64,000 bases of DNA, taken from NCBI GenBank assembly GCA_963402885.1, contig OY727096.1, positions 1,674,001-1,738,000 of the forward strand, written 5' to 3'. The DNA comes from Antedon bifida (lineage: Eukaryota; Echinodermata; Crinoidea; Comatulida; Antedonidae). The translations under genes and the position numbers were made by a program. Shown here one piece after another: positions 25,181-36,400 of the stretch. Every line of letters begins with the position of its first letter. Position 1 is the stretch's first letter. The notes beneath the pieces were generated by a model, which ran no database searches, had not been told where the DNA came from, and worked only from the letters and a program-made list of their open reading frames with translations.

Positions 25181-25941
25181 ACAATATTTAGGTACTATAC
25201 ACAGACTTTGTATCACTTTTAATTACAAGTTAATTATTTAAATTATACTGTATACTCATTAGCAACTTTAATCTAATTAAAAATATTATTTAACTTTAAT
25301 TTAATTAACGGTACTTTTTATAGAATGTTACACAATTATTTTCATTAAATTAATATTGCACAAAGGGCCTTAATTTAATTAACAATACTTTTCATAAAAT
25401 GTTAAATAATGGGTAACACATTTATTTTCAATAAATTAATATTGCACAAAGGTAATAATTGGTTACTGTTTTGTATAAGATAATGGTTATGTTTTGGCTT
25501 AATCACGCAAACGCATCGAAATGTTGCGTAAACGGCGTTGCATATAAACGTATGAATATGGGCATATCAGCAATGACGTCATTGACCGATGACTATTTAC
25601 CCCCTCCCTGATGAACTATATTAGTACTCAGATCTTGGATGAATTAAAATAATTCCTTTAAAATCTCTTTGATTCGAAAAGTTTGTCCACTTTGGAATCA
25701 ATCGATTGAGTGATTAAATCAATCAATGATTAATCCATATTTATCGATTGTAATCGATAATTGATTGAATAAACAGTCATTTGCATAAATCAATACAATC
25801 AATTAATGTTTTAAACTATATACATATAGTCGCTCATCACACGAACAGGCGAATCCGCAAAATGTCCATTTCGATTGTAAAAAAGGCACTTTTTGCACGG
25901 TCATTTCTCGCAAAAAAAAAAAGCGAATGTCCATTATTTTT

Positions 25942-25946
25942 GTGGT
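25942..25946. repeat. Target-site duplication, left copy (GTGGT)
   Basis: GTGGT stands directly before the left LTR. The same five bases follow the right LTR at 33214-33218. Five-base duplications are usual for Bel/Pao integrases. Confidence 0.93.
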
Positions 25947-26655
25947 TGTTACGGCTCATCTGTTATTTTTTCGCCCTCTATAATTAAAAGTTGTCTAATA
26001 TGTCCGCTCACAAAGATAATGTGTTCTATGCGTAGGTCTATCTAGAAGAGACACAAACGTAAGTTTAATCATCTAATGAATAATATTGTGATAATAATAA
26101 GAAATTATGATTAATGCAGTAGTTGATTGAAGTTATATTATAGTTAATTTTTACTCCGAACGCCGTCTAAATGGTGCGTGGAGTGTAGGCCTATCTATGG
26201 CCAAGATTGAAAGCATGTTCATGCTCGTTGTATAATGTTGTAACGTTCGTAATCATTCTCCCGCGGTTGTCATGGGATGATGAAGGATGTGCGGACAGTG
26301 GTCGTTCCGCTTGATTGAGCACGGCTCTATTCAAGAGCTATTTACACGGAAGTGTTTGTTATTGTTATGTTTGGAGCTCCGTAAGAGTTATTTAAACGTA
26401 AATGCTTGTTATAATAACAAACATGTTATTATCTTTTGTTTCTAGTTGAAACCATCATCACCATCAGTAAAGTCAGTCTTTATTCAATAGCTGATCATCA
26501 TCAGCGTCATTATCGTGATCTTCATCACATCGGCAAGTTGCCATGGCCATCGCCATTGAGAATTGAATAAAGTGTTTGATGCGTTACAAGTTGTCTGAGA
26601 TTGTTTATTTGATCGTTCAAGTAAAAACCTACGCCCAACAGTAGAGGCTGTTACA
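25947..26655 (+). repeat. Left LTR of the Bel/Pao element
   Basis: 709 bp, TG...CA ends, matching 32505-33213 base for base in my reading. An AATAAA near the end (about 26567) could serve polyadenylation in the right-hand copy. Confidence 0.95.
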
Positions 26656-26681
26656 GTTTCAAGTTTATATTCTAAAGTACG

Positions 26682-29600
26682 ATGGCGTTATCAGATGAAC
26701 GAGAACGCAAGTCCACTATCAAGGGACAAGAATATGCAACCGAAATGAAGTATAAAGCTCTTGGTATAGCCTGGAAGAACCTACAGAAGGGTTCGGAGGA
26801 GCTGAGAAACTATATGAATGAGAATCCGCCAGTGACAGAAGCAAGATTACGATACACAAAGTGGATGACTTCTTATGAAGCATTCATCCTGGCTAATGAC
26901 CAATATTGCAACACACTTAACGAAGATGCCCTGCAAGATCATGACAATGATTGGTTTTGTGAAAAAACTGTTTATGCAGAAAATAGAAAGTCGGAAGCAG
27001 AAAAGTGGTTCTTGAGTAAGGAAGTAGTACAGCCTGTGGCAAGGAAGGCAAAGACATCCAAGTCTCGTAGTAGTATGGGATCTGTGGCTAGAAGACAGGA
27101 AGAGTTGAAGCGGTTAGAAGAATTGAAGAAGCAGAGTCGGATTCTGAAAGAAAAACAGGAAAGTGAGAAGAAAGTTAAATTGTTGGAAATCGAACTAGAG
27201 CAAGAGAAAGAGAGAAATGCTCTAGATAAGGAAATGGCAAGGTCAGAGGCCAGACAAGAGATGCTAGAAGAACTGGAAGCTGAGGAAATTTCTCTTAGTC
27301 AAGATTTGGAGGAAGAAGTAGCAAGCAACTTGAGTGGGCCATCGTCAGGCGATGACCAGTCCTCCGTGAAGCAAACTGCAAGGATACCTTCAGTTGCAGT
27401 GTCACCCAAGGTTAACAAGGTCAAGCAACCCGCTGCTAAAAAACCAGAGAAGAGAGTTAATGACGCCATAGTAGAAATGCGGAAGCCCAAATTAGAAATA
27501 AAGAAGTTTAATGGGAATTGTATGGACTTTAACAAATTCATGCGACAATTCAAAACACGAATAGAAAGTGGCTGCACCAACGATGACAGAATGGCATATT
27601 TAGAACAATTCACTACAGGAGAGGCTCAACAAATCGTTATTGGATACTCCTACCTGGAAGCGGAAGTTGGTTATCCAGCTGCAATGAAAGAGCTGAAAAG
27701 ACGTTATGGGGATCCAGAGGTGATCGCAAACTCATATGTAAAAAAGCTGCTATCTTGGGCACCCATCAAGGCAAATGATCCGAAGGCTCTAGATGAGTTT
27801 TCAGTGTTCCTTATGGAATGTAAGGCTGCTACACTCTGCGTTGGGAGTCTAGGTGTGTTAGAGTTCTCTGAAAACATAAGGATGATCATGGAGAAGCTTC
27901 CACAATACTTGCATGATCGTTGGAGAAATGTGGTGGAGGTTCACCGAAATCAACAAAGGCCCATATGCTTCAGTGACATTGTAGACTTTACACAGAAAGA
28001 AGCCAAAAAGCTTAATGATCCAGTTTATGGCAAAACCCCGGTATCTCGTGAGACCACAGAGCTACAAAAGAACAAACGCTCAAATACCACATTTAGCGTT
28101 CAGTCATCCAACACAGCCAAACCCAAGATGTCGTGTCATTATTGTCAAGAGGAACACTGGCTGTCGCGTTGCCCTGGTTTTAAGGCTAAGTCTGTGGATA
28201 GCAGAAGGAAATTCGTAAGAGAAAAGAAGCTTTGTTGGAATTGTTTTAATAAGGGACACTATGCATCGTCTTGTCCGAAACCAAGTTTTTGTAAGATGTG
28301 TGCAGAAAAGCATTCGTCCTTCTTACATCCAGTCTCTCCTCCAAAGGGTGAACATACCACAACACAGTCTGTCGAAAATCAGAAGGCAGCACCTCCTGAG
28401 ACGCAAGCAAATTTGTTACCAGCCACGTCCACGTCATTGGCAGTTGCAGGCAGCTACCAAAGAATTGGCTTGTCAGTTGTACCAGTCCAGGTTAAGGCGG
28501 AGGGAGGAAAATCAATAATTTCAACTTATGCTTTTCTAGACAATGGCTCGAATATTACATTTTGTACAGAAGCACTTGCGCAGAAGTTAGGTGTCAAGGG
28601 CAAAGGCGTTAACCTTAACCTTATGACAATGGATGGTCAATCTGTCACTAAATCGACAACAATATCTCTAGAAGTGGCAAATCTAGATGGATCAAGTCAA
28701 GTAAAGATTCCAAGAGTTTATACCAGACAATCCATACCAGTGTCAACAAACACTATTGCAAGTCAGGCAGAAGTTGATAGGTGGCCTCACCTGCAAGGAA
28801 TATATATTCCGTCTATCACTGCAGAAATAGAGTTATTAATTGGTCAAGATGTACCGGAGGTACACCAACCTTATGAAGTGCGAGCCATGCAAAATGGCGG
28901 TCCATATGCCACTCGAACTCTGTTTGGCTGGGTGGTCAATGGCCCTTTGAGTTCTTGGCAAGAAAACAAGACATGCGGCTTCGTTGGGAATCTAGACGAG
29001 CAGTTCAGAAAATTCTGCAGCATCGAGTTCAATGACCTCGAATCAGATCAGGTGACAATGTCACAGAGTGACATACAGGCATTAACAAGTATGGAGGAAT
29101 CTGTGACATACAAGGATGGACATTACCATGTTGCTATGCCTTGGAAGGCTTCCCCATCAACATTACCAAACAATCGTGTATTGGCCGAGCGCCGACTCAA
29201 AACGTTGCAGGCTCGCCTGGAAAGGAGTAATGACACCCACAGGAAGTACACAGAATTTATGGAAACGTTAGTGGACAAGGGATATTCCAGGAAGGTTTCA
29301 GAGGTCATCGATGGATCAATTCCAAAATGGTATCTTCCGCACCACCCAGTTTTACACCCGCAGAAACCGGGAAAGCTAAGGGTTGTTTTTGACTGCTCTG
29401 CCAAGTTTCATGGAGTATGCCTAAATGACAAGTTAAACCAGGGACCGGACCTTACCAATTCATTAGTTGGAGTTTTAATGAGATTCCGTAGCTCTCCAGT
29501 TGCCTTTTGTGCCGATATTGAGAAAATGTTTTACCAGGTCAAGGTAAAGGAACAGGACTCAGACTTTCTTCGCTACTTGTGGTGGGAAATGGGAGATCTG

Positions 29601-32339
29601 AAGAAGGCACCACAGGAATACCAGATGCTAGTGCACCTGTTTGGTGGCCGATCATCTCCGAGTTGCGCCAACTTTGCGTTGAAGAAAACAATAAAGGACC
29701 ATGGAAAGGACTACGATCCAATAATCACGCAGATAGCAGATAGGCATTTTTATGTTGACGATCTTCTATATGCGACAGACGATGAACAATGTGCTATTGA
29801 TATAGCCATTCAAGTGAAACAGTTGCTGGCAAGAGGAGGCTTCAACCTGACGAAATGGGTTTCAAACTCGAGTAAATTAGTGAGCACGCTGAGAGATAAG
29901 GGAGATTCAAACTCAGTTTCCTTATGTGGTGGAGACCAGCAACGTGCCTTGGGTGTTCGCTGGTTTGTCAGTGAAGATAGCTTGGGATATACCATATCTC
30001 CAACAACAAAGCCTGCGACTCGAAGGGGTATCCTGTCAGTTGTTTCGTCTGTATTTGACCCGTTAGGGCTGGTATCACCGTTTATCCTCAAGGCAAAGTT
30101 ATTGATGCAGGAGCTCTGTCGACTTGGTTATGATTGGGATTCAACAATCCCAATTGAATATGAGACTAGATGGCAACAGTGGTTATTTGATCTGAAGAAG
30201 TTGGAGACTATTCGAATTCAACGATGCTACAAATCTGCAGAGTTTGGGACCGTAGTGCGTCGTGAACTGCATAGCTTTGGAGATGCGTCATCCACAAGTT
30301 ATGGAGCAGCATCATATCTCTATCAGAAGGATGAATCTGGCAACATAAACCGCACCCTTGTTGCAGCAAAGTCCAGATTGGCTCCTCTTAAAGCTCAAAC
30401 AATTCCCAGACTGGAGTTGCAGGCTGCACTGTTAGCAGCACGCTTGGACACAATGATAAGAGAAGAGCTTAAGGAAATTAAAATTGACCAGTCCGTGTGC
30501 TGGACCGACAGCACGTGTGTGCTCAAATATCTGAGCAACGACGAAACCAGGTTCAAAACATACGTGGGAAATCGAGTTTCGGCAATCCTAAGTAGGACGA
30601 ACAAGGACCAATGGAGGTTCGTGAATTCAGCTGAAAATCCGGCCGACCTAGCTTCCCGTGGGATGACGGCAGAAGAAATGATGACGAGTGAAATGTGGTA
30701 TTGCGGTCCAAAATTCCTCACACAAAATGATTCCAAGTGGCCAGAGATGCCAGACGATCTCGCCCTCAGAATGAATGACCCCGAAGTGAAGGCCGTAACA
30801 GCGTTAGTTGTGGCCGAAATCAACACCACTTTGGATGAACTAACTTCACAGTTTTCAAGTTGGAAGACACTGTCAAGAGTTACTGGCTGGGTGCTACGAT
30901 TCACGAATAACTTAAAGAATGTCAAACACAAGAAAACGACAGTCCAGAAGAGGACAAGCAATCAAGTTGTGGAACCTCTCTCAGTGGATGAATTGAAGGA
31001 AGCAGAACTGGTACTCATCAGACGTGCCCAGAAGCGTTCGTATTCTGAGGAATTCAGAAGCTTAGAGACAGGCAAGACAATAAAGTCAACTAGTCCACTA
31101 ATTAAGTTGGACCCGAAATTAGAAAATGGTGTATTGAAGGTTGGAGGTCGACTGAGTATGGCCAATGTTAGTGAAGATCTCAAACATCAAATCATACTAC
31201 CAAAGTCCAGTGATCTGACTATACTCATCTTAAGACACTACCACAACTGTACTGGGCACTCAGGCGTCAATCATGTTCTATCTGAGCTAAGGCAAATTTA
31301 CTGGCCAGTAGGAGGACGAACAATGATCAAAGGGATCAGTAGGAAATGCGTTCAATGCAGAAGAAGAAATGCTCCGACAGCACATCAGAAAATGGCTGAT
31401 CTGCCAGCTGAGAGAGTTACACCAGCCCACCCACCTTTTACCTTTGTGGGGATTGATTGCTTTGGACCATTTAAGGTTAAGAATGCTAGATCAGTGCTGA
31501 AAAGATATGGAGTGATTTTTACCTGCTTATCAATCAGAGCAGTGCATCTGGAAGTGGCGTCATCATTGGACACAAACTCATTCTTAAATGCTTATCGACG
31601 TTTCGTTGCTAGGAGAGGCGTACCGAAGCATATCCGGTCTGACAATGGAGGAAATTTTGTTATGGGGCAAAAGGAGCTTCGATCGGCCATTAATGATTGG
31701 AATCAAGGACAGATACACCAGTACCTCTCACAGAATCACGTGGAATGGAAATTCAATCCTCCGGCAGCTTCCCATCAAGGCGGGGTTTGGGAAAGATGCA
31801 TTCGCACGGTACGCAAGGTGCTCAGCTCGCTGATGGAAGAACAAACAATCAACGATGAAACATTGCAGACGCTTTTCTGTGAAGTCGAAACAATAGTGAA
31901 TGGGAGACCAATAACAAAGGTGTCAGATGACCCAAAAGACAATGAGGCATTAACACCGAATCATCTTTTACTATTGCGAGCAGGACCCAGCCTTCCACCA
32001 GGACGATTTGTTGCAGACGATTGCTACGTGAGAAGGCGCTGGCGCCAAACTCAGTATCTCGCAGATGTTTTCTGGCGTCGCTGGCTTCGAGAATATTTGC
32101 CTGCACTTCAAGAGCGACAGAAATGGTGTAAGAAACAGCAGAATGTTGCGAATGGCGACATTGTTTTGGTTCATGACCCATCGGTTCCACGATGCTCGTG
32201 GCCGCTTGCTCGAGTGATAGAAGTGCTCCAGAATGATTCAGATGGAATGGTGCGTTCTGTGAGATTGAAAACGTCGGTTGGAACGCTAGTAAGACCAATC
32301 ACTAAGATCATACTTCTAGAAGTCAACGGAAATGATTAG
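26682..32339 (+). CDS. Bel/Pao gag-pol polyprotein
   Basis: One 1885-residue frame starting 26 bases after the left LTR. The N-terminal part has a charged coiled-coil region (about 140-215) and a gag-like DUF1759-type segment (about 270-450). Three zinc-knuckle-like motifs lie at about 480-550, the second a canonical CX2CX4HX4C. The retropepsin-like centre is FLDNGS at about 617. Reverse transcriptase shows FCADIEKMFYQ (about 942) and FYVDD (about 1022). RNase H starts near GDASSTSYGAASY (about 1197). Integrase has an HHCC zinc module (about 1513-1560) and the catalytic Asp-Asp-Glu in GIDCFGP, RSDNGGNF and GGVWER. A DUF5641-like C-terminus ends about 165 bases before the right LTR. All key catalytic residues seen are present and no stop or frameshift breaks the frame. 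Antisense frames inside this span are shadows. Confidence 0.96.
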   Translation: MALSDERERKSTIKGQEYATEMKYKALGIAWKNLQKGSEELRNYMNENPPVTEARLRYTKWMTSYEAFILANDQYCNTLNEDALQDHDNDWFCEKTVYAENRKSEAEKWFLSKEVVQPVARKAKTSKSRSSMGSVARRQEELKRLEELKKQSRILKEKQESEKKVKLLEIELEQEKERNALDKEMARSEARQEMLEELEAEEISLSQDLEEEVASNLSGPSSGDDQSSVKQTARIPSVAVSPKVNKVKQPAAKKPEKRVNDAIVEMRKPKLEIKKFNGNCMDFNKFMRQFKTRIESGCTNDDRMAYLEQFTTGEAQQIVIGYSYLEAEVGYPAAMKELKRRYGDPEVIANSYVKKLLSWAPIKANDPKALDEFSVFLMECKAATLCVGSLGVLEFSENIRMIMEKLPQYLHDRWRNVVEVHRNQQRPICFSDIVDFTQKEAKKLNDPVYGKTPVSRETTELQKNKRSNTTFSVQSSNTAKPKMSCHYCQEEHWLSRCPGFKAKSVDSRRKFVREKKLCWNCFNKGHYASSCPKPSFCKMCAEKHSSFLHPVSPPKGEHTTTQSVENQKAAPPETQANLLPATSTSLAVAGSYQRIGLSVVPVQVKAEGGKSIISTYAFLDNGSNITFCTEALAQKLGVKGKGVNLNLMTMDGQSVTKSTTISLEVANLDGSSQVKIPRVYTRQSIPVSTNTIASQAEVDRWPHLQGIYIPSITAEIELLIGQDVPEVHQPYEVRAMQNGGPYATRTLFGWVVNGPLSSWQENKTCGFVGNLDEQFRKFCSIEFNDLESDQVTMSQSDIQALTSMEESVTYKDGHYHVAMPWKASPSTLPNNRVLAERRLKTLQARLERSNDTHRKYTEFMETLVDKGYSRKVSEVIDGSIPKWYLPHHPVLHPQKPGKLRVVFDCSAKFHGVCLNDKLNQGPDLTNSLVGVLMRFRSSPVAFCADIEKMFYQVKVKEQDSDFLRYLWWEMGDLKKAPQEYQMLVHLFGGRSSPSCANFALKKTIKDHGKDYDPIITQIADRHFYVDDLLYATDDEQCAIDIAIQVKQLLARGGFNLTKWVSNSSKLVSTLRDKGDSNSVSLCGGDQQRALGVRWFVSEDSLGYTISPTTKPATRRGILSVVSSVFDPLGLVSPFILKAKLLMQELCRLGYDWDSTIPIEYETRWQQWLFDLKKLETIRIQRCYKSAEFGTVVRRELHSFGDASSTSYGAASYLYQKDESGNINRTLVAAKSRLAPLKAQTIPRLELQAALLAARLDTMIREELKEIKIDQSVCWTDSTCVLKYLSNDETRFKTYVGNRVSAILSRTNKDQWRFVNSAENPADLASRGMTAEEMMTSEMWYCGPKFLTQNDSKWPEMPDDLALRMNDPEVKAVTALVVAEINTTLDELTSQFSSWKTLSRVTGWVLRFTNNLKNVKHKKTTVQKRTSNQVVEPLSVDELKEAELVLIRRAQKRSYSEEFRSLETGKTIKSTSPLIKLDPKLENGVLKVGGRLSMANVSEDLKHQIILPKSSDLTILILRHYHNCTGHSGVNHVLSELRQIYWPVGGRTMIKGISRKCVQCRRRNAPTAHQKMADLPAERVTPAHPPFTFVGIDCFGPFKVKNARSVLKRYGVIFTCLSIRAVHLEVASSLDTNSFLNAYRRFVARRGVPKHIRSDNGGNFVMGQKELRSAINDWNQGQIHQYLSQNHVEWKFNPPAASHQGGVWERCIRTVRKVLSSLMEEQTINDETLQTLFCEVETIVNGRPITKVSDDPKDNEALTPNHLLLLRAGPSLPPGRFVADDCYVRRRWRQTQYLADVFWRRWLREYLPALQERQKWCKKQQNVANGDIVLVHDPSVPRCSWPLARVIEVLQNDSDGMVRSVRLKTSVGTLVRPITKIILLEVNGND

Positions 32340-32489
32340 ACATGCACATTGTGAGATGTTTGCCAGTGATATATTTGGATTTTGACTTATGTGAACTTTA
32401 TAAGAGACTTATTGACTTATTACTTTTTATTGTTTGTCGTTACCCGTAACATATGTGTATATATATAGTAAAGGCTCGATTTAATCGCC

Positions 32490-32504
32490 TTTAAGGGGCC
32501 GGGA
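32490..32504 (+). other. Candidate polypurine tract of the Bel/Pao element
   Basis: The run TTTAAGGGGCCGGGA stands immediately before the right LTR, where plus-strand DNA priming occurs in LTR elements. It is interrupted by CC, so it is only a candidate. Confidence 0.6.
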
Positions 32505-33213
32505 TGTTACGGCTCATCTGTTATTTTTTCGCCCTCTATAATTAAAAGTTGTCTAATATGTCCGCTCACAAAGATAATGTGTTCTATGCGTAGGTCTATC
32601 TAGAAGAGACACAAACGTAAGTTTAATCATCTAATGAATAATATTGTGATAATAATAAGAAATTATGATTAATGCAGTAGTTGATTGAAGTTATATTATA
32701 GTTAATTTTTACTCCGAACGCCGTCTAAATGGTGCGTGGAGTGTAGGCCTATCTATGGCCAAGATTGAAAGCATGTTCATGCTCGTTGTATAATGTTGTA
32801 ACGTTCGTAATCATTCTCCCGCGGTTGTCATGGGATGATGAAGGATGTGCGGACAGTGGTCGTTCCGCTTGATTGAGCACGGCTCTATTCAAGAGCTATT
32901 TACACGGAAGTGTTTGTTATTGTTATGTTTGGAGCTCCGTAAGAGTTATTTAAACGTAAATGCTTGTTATAATAACAAACATGTTATTATCTTTTGTTTC
33001 TAGTTGAAACCATCATCACCATCAGTAAAGTCAGTCTTTATTCAATAGCTGATCATCATCAGCGTCATTATCGTGATCTTCATCACATCGGCAAGTTGCC
33101 ATGGCCATCGCCATTGAGAATTGAATAAAGTGTTTGATGCGTTACAAGTTGTCTGAGATTGTTTATTTGATCGTTCAAGTAAAAACCTACGCCCAACAGT
33201 AGAGGCTGTTACA
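32505..33213 (+). repeat. Right LTR of the Bel/Pao element
   Basis: 709 bp, ends TGTTACA and is followed by GTGGT. Equal length and apparent identity to the left LTR imply little time since insertion. Confidence 0.95.
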
Positions 33214-33422
33214 GTGGTAATTATGTAAAAATATATCAAATGAATAATGTCCATAAAACAATTTACAGCACGTTATGAAGAAAGAAGTTCCCATTTAAAA
33301 TGGAAAGCTGGTGAGTTAAAGGCAGTAATTTCTGCCATTATCCATCTCGCCTTCCTACCCCACCCAGACCCACCCCATTCAGGCCAACCACACCCTGGCC
33401 AGTACTAATACTACTACCACTA

Positions 33423-36400
33423 CTAATAAATGAATGCTGGTTTTTCTATGGCGTCGCTTTTTAAATCGAAATCATTTTTCTTATCATCAATAGCATGATT
33501 TTCATCTTTCTTCTCATTCTGGGAAGTAAAACGAAAGTATGGTCTTATAAACGACGAACGAGAACAACATGTCTTAGATCTGTATACGCTATCAAACTTG
33601 TGTGACAAAAAAGATGATGTGACCAAATATGGTAGTGAAATCCCCAAATATGGTAATGATATGATATCATCATGTTCATATGGGCACATCACATTTGTTT
33701 GTCACATAAAGTTTGATAGTGTAGACAGAGCTTAAAATACACAATGTAATATCTCATTAATACGTACGTTCTAATATCGCCATGTCGGCAAGTATCTTCA
33801 ATTTTAAATTAACCGGGGATTAGTCTTAGGCATGCCCTTACCTTTGGTATTAAACAATACCGCAATGCCACCTTCTTCGCCGTCACAATCAATGCAATAA
33901 TACTGTTACTATACTGTTTAAAGCTTGGTTCCCATTAGGACGCAACGCAAGGACGTAACGCAACGCACAGTGATTTATGACCAATCACAAGCGATGGATT
34001 AATCGAACAGTCGCGTATGATTGGTCAACTCGTTTGCGTTGCGTCTATGTTCTTTCGTTGCGTCCTAGTGGGAACCAAGCAAAGGCATTGTGTTTGTCAA
34101 GTTGCGTATAGTTTTAATTAACATATTGTGACAGGTGGCCGATATTTTACTTTTGGAGAAACGTCTTATTGCTTCATACGATCAGAGATGTATATTACTT
34201 ACTGTGGATTTTGTTGGCCACAAACTACAAGTAGCAACTGCCATTATAATTACGAATACCATCTCTACAAAAGCTATGAAGAAAATTAGAATTTCTAGTG
34301 CCAAACGTTCAGATTTCTGAAATGAACAATTATAAAAATACTAATAAAAACATAATATTATAAATACACATTAATGTTGCAGCCACCGTCATTGCCATCA
34401 TCATTAAGACTCATTTACCACGCCATCTGTTCTGCGCGTACGCGCGTTCGTGCGTTAAATTACTGATGAATTGATATAGGTGGTCTGCTTTTGTACGCGA
34501 GCGTCGATCTTCGACAACTCGAACACCGGATAAGTACTATGTCATAAAATGACGTATTGCCGTCCGCTTTCTCTACTCTAAGTAGTCTCTCGTTTAAGCT
34601 CTGTCTACAATATCAAACTAGTTTGACAACAAATATAGTAGTATAGCGATACCAAAAAAAATGGTAGTGATATGACATCATCATGTCCATATAATTATGG
34701 ACATTTTTTTTGTCACATAAAGTTTGATAGTGTAGACAGAGCTTTAAAATAACCTATAAAAACTTACTGAAAACCCATCTGCATTACTATCTGCTATCTG
34801 TTGACCGTATAGTTGATATCGAATCAATTGCTCAGCGGTCCCACTGTTATTTTCACCGTCGAAAAAGGTTTCCATACTCATAGAAAATGCCGCAATCGAC
34901 ATCAATTGAATCGAAGCAAACGTTGATAAGATGGACATTACTAGGTAGCTCACAACCTATGGAACGACGATAAGAAGGACATTACTAGGTAGCTCACAAC
35001 CTATGGAACGCCGACAACATTAACCATTTTTCGCGTCACAGGATTGGAAATATTACAAGCAAATTCGCCTAGCGGAAAATAGGCTTATAGTAAGTAACAT
35101 AAATATATAAGAAACCATCTTTGGATACCTATCATGATATCACACAGTTTGATTCGTTTAGCGTCATATTATGACGCGTATACGAATGATGATCGCGGAT
35201 GTTGACGCATAGATGCCCGCACCAACGTGCTTTCGTGTCGCGCGTCACTCACCGTATAAATTGGTAAGAGTAAATTATTAAACCTTACCAATCCATCTTT
35301 TGGAAATCTCCACGTGACAACTCCAATCAATCCAGTTACTACATAAAACTGGAAAATAAAATGTTATTCATGCTAATCATTAAGTGAATTTCTTTCCAAT
35401 GCTTTTTTCCCACTAGGATCGTACGCAACGCAATCGAGTTGCAATGACAAGCGACAGTTCGAATAATCCATCGCTTGTGATTGGTCAACTCACTTACGTA
35501 CGTTGCGCTTATGTCATTGTGTTGCGTCCTAGTGGGAACCAAGCTGAACCCTTCCCCTATATCCTAGCCTATGCTACGGTGTTATCTAATATATTATCTT
35601 ATTATTTTAATTTCATGAATTGCGACATTCGTCCTATAAAACAATGTTTAATACAAAAAGTATACGTACAAGAAATCCGGTCCAGATCGGATCACCAATG
35701 TGGTAAGCGGGAATTTTGATGACGATTGCCGCAATTCCGAGACTGATGCATATTACACCGAATATCAGTTGCATTATGGATGCGTTTAAAATGACGCACA
35801 CTAGACTAATTCCGCCATCTTCAGCTGAAACAATCGTAAACTAAGTCATTATAATATGAGACGATAATGATGATGACTATGATGACGGTGGTCTGTATGA
35901 TGTTGTGTGAATTACATGGATACAAACAAGTATCATATACATTATTACAGCTCACTAATATTAATCATCAGCCGCGCTAAGATTGCTTGAAATGCTTGAT
36001 CATCAGATTAACAAAAAAACAACAAAATAACATTTTTCTTTTTTAAAATAAGAAATTATTGGAATGGAAGCATTCGGAATGATACAAAAAATGTGGAAAA
36101 TGGGAATGGATGGGTGGGGTAGTAAAGCGTAGATATGATGAAAGGTGAAATAAATACCACTGAGAGTGCAGGTGCGATTAGGATGAACTTTTCAGTAAAA
36201 AAATAGGAGTGGGAAAAAGGTGGGGACGCTTGGAGGGGGGGGGGGGGGGGTGGTGGTGAGCGGTAGGAATAACCTATAACGGAAAACCACCAAGCCTACC
36301 TTTCAGGAAGTTTAATATTTTATCCGGTAGAATATTGGGCATTACGTATTCCGTTTGTTTAATTTCTGAGAAAAATGGTTAATATGTTAATGAAAGGGAC

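Larger units (their letters stand above)
24799..25946. other. 3' flank of the BIM1-like gene up to the retrotransposon
   Basis: AT-rich DNA with an M1 copy (24999), a loosely repeated AATTTAATTAAC segment (about 25264-25440) and overlapping ATCGATT/TGATTGA palindromes (about 25695-25770). No exon seen. Confidence 0.5.
25947..33213 (+). mobile_element. Complete Bel/Pao-type LTR retrotransposon
   Basis: A 7267-bp element: 709-bp LTR, one uninterrupted 1885-codon gag-pol frame, purine-rich tract, 709-bp LTR, all flanked by GTGGT. The LTRs begin TGTTACGG, end TGTTACA, and looked identical when read side by side. No env-like frame follows pol. Domain content and order identify Bel/Pao rather than Gypsy or Copia. 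The intact frame, equal LTRs and clean target duplication point to a recent insertion into the sequence now at 25941/33219. No canonical tRNA primer-binding site is evident just after the left LTR (GTTTCAAGTTTATATTC). Confidence 0.96.

Noticed and set aside
26656-26681. Primer-binding site of the retrotransposon
   Set aside because: No TGG-starting match to a familiar tRNA 3' end, so no site is annotated.
27299-32298. Several long antisense frames
   Set aside because: Shadows of the retrotransposon gag-pol frame on the other strand.
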